Source of the DNA: Sideroxydans sp.
GTDB taxonomy: Bacteria; Pseudomonadota; Gammaproteobacteria; Burkholderiales; Gallionellaceae
Direction: 5' to 3'
Length of the DNA: 21,553 nt
Assembly (NCBI GenBank): GCA_030823965.1
Contig: JAVBYP010000096.1
Coordinates: 1 to 21,553 of the forward strand
Within the stretch, counting starts at the first letter, position 1. Each line of letters starts with the position of its first letter. The notes under the pieces were generated by a model. It was not told where the DNA came from. It did no database searches and saw only the letters and a program-made list of their open reading frames with translations. A program made the position numbers and the translations under genes. This document shows positions 16,450-21,553 of the stretch, in pieces.

Positions 16450-16483
16450 ACAAAGTGCGGCTATGGCCGCATTTTGTATTTTT
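16450..16483 (+). terminator. Terminator-like hairpin between tRNA-Val and thrS
   Basis: ACAAAGTGCGGC (16450-16461) pairs with GCCGCATTTTGT (16466-16477): 12 base pairs with one G-U and a TATG loop, then A and five T. The thrS Shine-Dalgarno AGGA begins at the next base. It can trim or end the tRNA transcript, yet thrS has no room for its own promoter after it, so it may act as an attenuator or leaky terminator. Confidence 0.75.
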
Positions 16484-16493
16484 AGGAATCAAT

Positions 16494-18398
16494 ATGCCGA
16501 TCATTACCTTGCCTGATGGCTCGCAAAGAACTTTCTCTAACCCTGTCACGGTTGCTGAAGTCGCGCAGAGTATCGGCGCAGGACTGGCGCGTGCCGCACT
16601 GGCTGGTAAGGTGGGCGGTCAAGTCGTCGATACCTCGTATTTGATCTCGGGTGATGTCAATCTCGCCATCATCACGGACAAAGATGCTGAAGGTGTCGAT
16701 CTCATTCGCCATTCGACGGCTCACTTGTTGGCTTACGCCGTCAAAGAACTATTCCCTGAAGCACAAGTGACCATTGGCCCAGTCATCGAGAATGGTTTCT
16801 TTTACGACTTCGCCTACTCGCGCCCATTCACACCAGAAGACCTGACAGCCATCGAAAAGCGTATGTCGGAGCTGGCGAAAAAAGACCTCCCAGTGACACG
16901 CAAGGTATTGCCGCGCGATGAAGCGGTGGCCTATTTCAAATCAATTGGCGAAGCATACAAAGCCGAGATCATCGAATCTATCCCTGCCGATCAAGATGTT
17001 TCTCTCTACAGCGAAGGAGAATTCACCGATCTGTGTCGCGGCCCTCACGTTCCTTCGACGGGAAAGTTAAAAGCATTCAAATTAATGAAGGTCGCTGGTG
17101 CTTATTGGCGTGGCGATTCCAAGAACGAGATGTTGCAGCGTATCTACGGTACGGCTTGGGCAAAGAAGGAAGAGCTCGATGCTTATCTGATGCAGATCGA
17201 AGAGGCGGAGAAGCGCGACCATCGTAAATTGGGTAAGCAACTCGACTTGTTCCACATGCAAGACGAAGCGCCAGGTATGGTGTTCTGGCATCCCAAGGGA
17301 TGGGCTCTGTGGCAGGCTATCGAGCAGTACATGCGCAATGTCTATCGGGATAATGGCTATCAGGAAGTGCGTTGCCCACAGATCATCGATCGTGTGTTGT
17401 GGGAAAAATCTGGCCACTGGGAACACTTCAAAGCGGGGATGTTCACCACTGAGTCCGAGAAGCATGAATACGCCATCAAGCCGATGAATTGCCCTGGACA
17501 CATCCAAGTGTTCAATGCGGACTTGCGTTCGTACCGTGAGTTGCCGTTGCGTTATGGTGAGTTTGGCTCTTGCCATCGCAATGAGCCTTCTGGTGGTTTG
17601 CATGGCTTGATGCGTGTGCGTGGTTTCGTGCAGGACGATGGACACATCTTCTGTACAGAAGCGCAGATCGAGTCAGAAGTGACAGCTTTCAACGCGCTGG
17701 TGCTGAAGGTCTACAAGGATTTTGGCTTCAATGACGTTACGGTGAAGTTGGCGCTGCGCCCAGAAAGTCGCGTTGGTTCTGACGATATTTGGGACAAGGC
17801 TGAAAATGCTTTACGTGCCGCCCTGCGTGCATCCGGTCTGGAGTGGATCGAGTTGCCGGGCGAAGGCGCTTTCTACGGTCCAAAGATCGAGTTCCATATC
17901 AAGGATGCGATAGGTCGTTCGTGGCAATGCGGCACGATCCAGGTCGACTTCTCTATGCCCGGACGTTTGGGGGCGGAGTTCGTGGACGAGGACAATACGC
18001 GCAAAACACCTGTTATGTTGCATCGTGCGATTCTCGGTTCGTTGGAGCGTTTTATCGGCATGTTGATCGAAAATCATTCGGGAGCGATGCCCTTGTGGCT
18101 CTCACCAGTGCAGATGGTGGTGATGAATATCTCGCAAGCGCAAGAGGCATATGCCGAGAAAGTAGTTGAATCACTACGGGTAGCAGGCTTCCGTGTGCAA
18201 TCTGATTTGCGCAATGAGAAGATTACCTATAAAATACGAGAACATAGCTTGCAGAAGTTGCCTTACCAGTTGATTTTGGGTGATAAGGAAGTTGCTGCAG
18301 GACTCGTTGCCGTGCGAAACCGCCAAGGTGAAGACCTTGGGCAGATGTCGGTGGAGGCGCTGATACAGCGCTTGAAATCCGAGCTGCTAGGCGGATAG
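16494..18398 (+). CDS. thrS: Threonine-tRNA ligase
   Basis: 634 residues (E. coli 642). TGS domain about 1-61; editing domain with zinc-type motif H73-S-T-A-H77 and T-D-L-C-R-G-P-H, the sites that remove mischarged Ser; class II catalytic core with M-N-C-P-G-H, motif 2 C-H-R-N-E-P-S-G and motif 3 [11 protein letters not shown]; anticodon-binding domain from about 535. The ATG at 16494 is chosen because the protein starts [10 protein letters not shown] as in the family, and AGGA lies six bases before it. The frame is open further upstream through the tRNA gene and terminator, but that is not coding. Head of the thrS-infC-rpmI-rplT-pheST block. Confidence 0.97.
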   Translation: MPIITLPDGSQRTFSNPVTVAEVAQSIGAGLARAALAGKVGGQVVDTSYLISGDVNLAIITDKDAEGVDLIRHSTAHLLAYAVKELFPEAQVTIGPVIENGFFYDFAYSRPFTPEDLTAIEKRMSELAKKDLPVTRKVLPRDEAVAYFKSIGEAYKAEIIESIPADQDVSLYSEGEFTDLCRGPHVPSTGKLKAFKLMKVAGAYWRGDSKNEMLQRIYGTAWAKKEELDAYLMQIEEAEKRDHRKLGKQLDLFHMQDEAPGMVFWHPKGWALWQAIEQYMRNVYRDNGYQEVRCPQIIDRVLWEKSGHWEHFKAGMFTTESEKHEYAIKPMNCPGHIQVFNADLRSYRELPLRYGEFGSCHRNEPSGGLHGLMRVRGFVQDDGHIFCTEAQIESEVTAFNALVLKVYKDFGFNDVTVKLALRPESRVGSDDIWDKAENALRAALRASGLEWIELPGEGAFYGPKIEFHIKDAIGRSWQCGTIQVDFSMPGRLGAEFVDEDNTRKTPVMLHRAILGSLERFIGMLIENHSGAMPLWLSPVQMVVMNISQAQEAYAEKVVESLRVAGFRVQSDLRNEKITYKIREHSLQKLPYQLILGDKEVAAGLVAVRNRQGEDLGQMSVEALIQRLKSELLGG

Positions 18399-18429
18399 CA
18401 CGGTTTAATTTTTTAATGGAGAATTTCCA

Positions 18430-18948
18430 ATAGCACAAGATAAGTCGCAGCGTATCAATGAGCAGATCACAGCACCACAGGTGCGACTCATTGGCGCGGA
18501 GGGAGAGCAGGTTGGCGTAGTGGCAATTGCGGAAGCGTTGCGCATGGCTGATGAAGCGGAATTGGATCTGGTGGAGATCGCGCCTTTGGCGGAACCACCT
18601 GTTTGCCGAATCATGGATATCGGTAAGTTCAAATATGCCGAGGCTAAGAAGCAGCACGAAGCCAAACTTAAGCAAAAGCAGGTTCAAGTCAAAGAGATCA
18701 AGTTCCGTCCTGGTACGGATGATGGCGATTACAACATCAAGTTGCGCAATCTGATCAAATTCTTGGCTGATGGCGACAAGACCAAGATCACGTTGCGTTT
18801 CCGTGGTCGTGAGATGGCGCACCAAGAGATCGGGATGCGACTGATCGAGCGTATCAAGAATGATTTGGACGAGCATGGTGTGGTCGAGCAGTATCCAAAG
18901 ATGGAAGGCCGTCAGATGGTGATGGTGCTCGGTCCAAAGAAGAAATAA
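18430..18948 (+). CDS. infC: Translation initiation factor IF-3, starting at an AUA codon
   Basis: 172 residues. The frame runs back from the first ATG (in the middle of the N-terminal domain) through [14 protein letters not shown], which is conserved IF-3 N-terminus, to ATA at 18430. GGAGAA lies six bases before that ATA and no ATG, GTG or TTG fits, so AUA is the start, encoding [10 protein letters not shown]. Rare start codons are the rule for infC (AUU in E. coli) and underlie its autoregulation: IF-3 rejects non-AUG starts. N-domain about 1-75, linker with the Lys-rich [17 protein letters not shown]-domain about 85-172. IF-3 binds the 30S subunit and checks the initiator tRNA. Confidence 0.95.
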   Translation: MAQDKSQRINEQITAPQVRLIGAEGEQVGVVAIAEALRMADEAELDLVEIAPLAEPPVCRIMDIGKFKYAEAKKQHEAKLKQKQVQVKEIKFRPGTDDGDYNIKLRNLIKFLADGDKTKITLRFRGREMAHQEIGMRLIERIKNDLDEHGVVEQYPKMEGRQMVMVLGPKKK

Positions 18949-18950
18949 AT

Positions 18951-19052
18951 TTGTATCGTGGCGGAGCAAGGGGCTCGCCGTTACGGTGGTTGTGAATAGA
19001 GTCCCATACAAGTGGTTCCGGGTTTCAAGTGTCTCTGCCAGAGACCTCCCGG
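18951..19052 (+). promoter_or_regulatory. Structured infC-rpmI leader, candidate L20 autoregulatory site
   Basis: The 129 bases between infC and rpmI are unusually long for this block and highly structured. Hairpin A: GGC/GCC and GAGC/GCTC (18960-18979) with one bulged G and loop AAGGG. Hairpin B: CCGGG (19018-19022) with CCCGG (19048-19052), enclosing GTCTCT (19031-19036) with AGAGAC (19040-19045). TTGTAT (18951-18956) can also pair with ATACAA (19006-19011), closing A. Ribosomal protein L20 represses rpmI-rplT through the mRNA leader in E. coli and Bacillus. A similar role here is inference from position and structure. Confidence 0.5.
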
Positions 19053-19077
19053 CGTCATCAAATAAAATGGAGTCGTT

Positions 19078-19275
19078 ATGCCAAAGATGAAAACTAAGAG
19101 CAGCGCGAAGAAGCGTTTCGTCGTTCGCCCTGGCGGTACTATCAAGCGCGGTCAAGCGTTCAAGCGCCATATCCTGACCAAGAAGACCACCAAGAACAAG
19201 CGTCAATTGCGTGGTTCGACTGGTGTGCATGAAACCAACGCGGCGTCTGTTCGCGCCATGATGCCCTACGCATAA
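19078..19275 (+). CDS. rpmI: 50S ribosomal protein bL35
   Basis: 65 residues, very basic; [14 protein letters not shown] and the K-R-x-L-R-G-S motif near residue 42 are typical of bL35. TGGAG lies five bases before the ATG. It is 13 bases upstream of rplT, its usual partner. Confidence 0.97.
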   Translation: MPKMKTKSSAKKRFVVRPGGTIKRGQAFKRHILTKKTTKNKRQLRGSTGVHETNAASVRAMMPYA

Positions 19276-19288
19276 GGAGATTTGAAAA

Positions 19289-19648
19289 ATGGCAAGAGTT
19301 AAACGTGGTGTAACGGCGCGCGCGCGTCACAAGAAGATTCTGGTAAAGGCCAAGGGTTACCGTGGTCGTCGTAATAGTGTCTATCGCATCGCTAAAGAAG
19401 CGGTGATGAAGGCAGGTCAATATGCTTATCGTGACCGTCGTCAAAAGAAACGCCAATTCCGCACATTGTGGATCGCGCGTATCAATGCGGCTGCACGTGA
19501 GCATGGCATGCCTTACAGCGTGTTCATGAATGGCTTGAAGAAGGCAGCGATCGAGATCGATCGTAAGGTATTGGCCGACTTGGCTGTGTTCGACAAGGTC
19601 GCGTTCACGCAGATCGTCGGACAAGCGAAGGCTAGCCTCGGCGCGTAA
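19289..19648 (+). CDS. rplT: 50S ribosomal protein bL20
   Basis: 119 residues, the usual length. Starts [18 protein letters not shown], followed by [13 protein letters not shown] and [10 protein letters not shown]. It binds 23S rRNA early in 50S assembly and is the translational repressor of its own operon in well-studied bacteria. AAGGAGA precedes the start and nearly touches the rpmI stop. A strong terminator follows 14 bases after the stop. Confidence 0.97.
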   Translation: MARVKRGVTARARHKKILVKAKGYRGRRNSVYRIAKEAVMKAGQYAYRDRRQKKRQFRTLWIARINAAAREHGMPYSVFMNGLKKAAIEIDRKVLADLAVFDKVAFTQIVGQAKASLGA

Positions 19649-19662
19649 GTATCGCGCAATAT

Positions 19663-19691
19663 AAAAAAGGAGGCTTTGTGCCTCCTTTTTT
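19663..19691 (+). terminator. Strong intrinsic terminator between rplT and pheS
   Basis: AAAAAAGGAGGC (19663-19674) pairs perfectly with GCCTCCTTTTTT (19680-19691) around TTTGT. It ends 25 bases before the pheS ATG. With no promoter space behind it, pheST must rely on read-through or on promoter sequence overlapping the hairpin, so an attenuator role is possible. Confidence 0.9.
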
Positions 19692-19713
19692 GTTTCAAGA
19701 TTCGGTTATCTAA

Positions 19714-20751
<1,038 letters not shown>

Positions 20752-20758
20752 CGGTGAA

Positions 20759-20786
20759 GGCTAATGCGGCGAAGCCGCGTTATACC
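20759..20786. repeat. REP-like palindrome in the pheS-pheT gap
   Basis: TAATGCGGC (20762-20770) pairs with GCCGCGTTA (20774-20782) around GAA with one wobble, flanked by GG and CC (20759-20786). GC-rich palindromes with a short GAA/TTC loop of this kind resemble the dispersed extragenic repeats of proteobacteria. Only this one copy is in the window, so dispersal cannot be shown. Confidence 0.55.
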
Positions 20787-20794
20787 GTAGACAA

Positions 20795-20827
20795 AACTTC
20801 GTGCAATTCCTAAAACAATTTAATTGA
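20795..20827 (+). pseudogene. Duplicated pheS tail remnant (out of frame)
   Basis: This stretch reads N-F-V-Q-F-L-K-Q-F-N-stop, close to the true pheS end [14 protein letters not shown] at 20695-20727. Over the 18 bases of the Q-F-L-K-Q-F segment 15 match, and the three differences are synonymous (TTA/CTA, AAG/AAA, CAG/CAA). It is shifted relative to the pheS frame and ends one base before pheT, the typical spacing of a pheS stop to pheT. It is probably the old end of pheS, displaced by an insertion. No start codon, not expressed as such. Confidence 0.7.
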
Positions 20828-20828
20828 T

Positions 20829-21553
20829 ATGCAATTCTCAGAATCTTGGTTACGTAGTCTTGTGAATCCATCGCTCTCCAGCGAGGAGTTGTCGCATCTG
20901 CTGACGATGGCAGGGCTAGAAGTCGAAGAGTTGAAACCAGTCGCAGCTGCCTTTGATAAAGTCGTCGTCGGACAGGTGCTGACCAAAGACAAACACCCTG
21001 ATGCAGACCGTCTGAATGTTCTGACAGTTGATGTCGGTCAAGCTGAGCCGTTGAACATCGTTTGCGGCGCGGGAAACGTCAGTATCGGCATGAAGGCACC
21101 TTGCGCGTTGGTGGGTGCCAAACTTCCTGGCATTGAGATCAAGCAAGCAAAAGTACGCGGTATCGCGTCCTTTGGCATGATGTGTTCTGAGAAAGAACTC
21201 GGACTGGCGGAGGAGAGCGCGGGTTTGATGGTGTTGGATGCAGATGCGACCGTGGGGCAAAGCATCCGTGAACATCTCGATCTAGACGATCAGCTAATCA
21301 CCCTCAAGCTCACTCCGAATCGTTGTGATTGCTTGTCGCTTAGTGGTATCGCACGTGAAGTAGCAGCCTTAACTGGGGCAGCCATAGCAACCTTGCCGGC
21401 AGCCTCTTTCGCGGAGGCAAGTGCTCAAAATCAAAAAGTGAAAGTAACGGCTTCATCCGCTTGCCCTAGATACAGCGGTCGCGTGATATCTGGTGTGAAT
21501 GCTAAGGCGCAGACACCCACATGGATGATCAAACGCTTGGAGCGTTGCGGTTT
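20829..21553 (+). CDS. pheT: Phenylalanine-tRNA ligase beta subunit, N-terminal part
   Basis: The first 241 residues; the gene runs off the right edge. Starts M-Q-F-S-E-S-W-L-R-S-L-V-N-P as in PheT. The tRNA-binding (EMAP/OB-type) domain at about 40-150 shows V-V-V-G-Q-V, H-P-D-A-D-R-L, I-V-C-G-A-G-N and S-F-G-M-M-C-S-E-K-E-L-G-L; then T-P-N-R-C-D-C-L-S begins the B1/B5-type region. No Shine-Dalgarno is visible before the ATG. In a normal operon it would be coupled to the pheS stop, but here the functional pheS stop lies 101 bases upstream and only a remnant pheS tail abuts the start. Confidence 0.95.
   Translation, partial: MQFSESWLRSLVNPSLSSEELSHLLTMAGLEVEELKPVAAAFDKVVVGQVLTKDKHPDADRLNVLTVDVGQAEPLNIVCGAGNVSIGMKAPCALVGAKLPGIEIKQAKVRGIASFGMMCSEKELGLAEESAGLMVLDADATVGQSIREHLDLDDQLITLKLTPNRCDCLSLSGIAREVAALTGAAIATLPAASFAEASAQNQKVKVTASSACPRYSGRVISGVNAKAQTPTWMIKRLERCG

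Noticed and set aside
16392..16493. Extension of the thrS frame upstream by 34 codons
   Set aside because: It runs through the tRNA anticodon arm and the terminator hairpin; the conserved ThrRS N-terminus and a ribosome binding site fix the start at 16494.
18207..18235. Promoter-like TTGCGC, 17 bases, TAAAAT inside the end of thrS, possibly serving infC
   Set aside because: Position is suggestive because E. coli has infC promoters within thrS, but the A/T-rich part encodes the conserved I-T-Y-K-I-R segment and the -35 is poor, so it cannot be separated from coding constraint.

Overview
The window is a chromosomal segment of a Gram-negative bacterium, most likely a betaproteobacterium. The gene order points that way: rne facing rluC, tesA facing ybbA-ybbP, rpsF-priB-rpsR-rplI-dnaB with priB inside, and tRNA-Val(GAC)-thrS-infC-rpmI-rplT-pheS-pheT. 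A Nitrosomonadales or Gallionellaceae-like lineage is my guess from general protein character and moderate GC; the sequence alone does not prove it. Nearly everything is core, densely packed housekeeping DNA. I found no CRISPR array, phage, transposase, toxin-antitoxin pair or defence island.

Layout. Positions 1-600: the end of a low-molecular-weight protein tyrosine phosphatase and a small DUF1304 membrane protein, closed by a palindromic terminator shared with rne, which runs the other way. Positions 669-5689: rne (minus) with a 348-base leader region, then rluC and an MFS transporter coupled by ATGA. Positions 5753-7710: an uncharacterised 107-residue protein converging on rlmM, which is coupled to a TRIC-family (YadS-like) channel gene. 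Positions 7798-9436: a HAD phosphatase and a short SppA-type peptidase. Positions 9423-13175: tesA (minus) head to head with ybbA-ybbP, the two start codons sharing a CATG. Positions 13190-14776: the S6 ribosomal operon with a near-consensus promoter, a structured leader and a terminator. Then dnaB, tRNA-Val, thrS, infC, rpmI, rplT, pheS and the start of pheT.

Functionally most genes serve translation and RNA metabolism: ribosomal proteins S6, S18, L9, L35 and L20, initiation factor IF3, Thr- and Phe-tRNA synthetases, a tRNA, two 23S rRNA modification enzymes and RNase E. The remainder are replication (DnaB, PriB) and envelope functions (SppA, TesA, YbbA/YbbP, transporters).

I see no new multi-gene system. 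The items most worth a second look are small. (1) The tRNA-Val(GAC) gene has C instead of the near-universal U at position 33. (2) The pheS-pheT junction holds a second, out-of-frame copy of the pheS tail (QFLKQF-N-stop) one base before pheT, separated from the true pheS end by a REP-like palindrome and overlapped by a 14-bp inverted repeat; it looks like an insertion scar. (3) infC starts with AUA. (4) thrS and pheS each sit directly behind a strong terminator hairpin with no room for a promoter of their own. (5) The rpsF and rpmI leaders are structured and may bind their own products.
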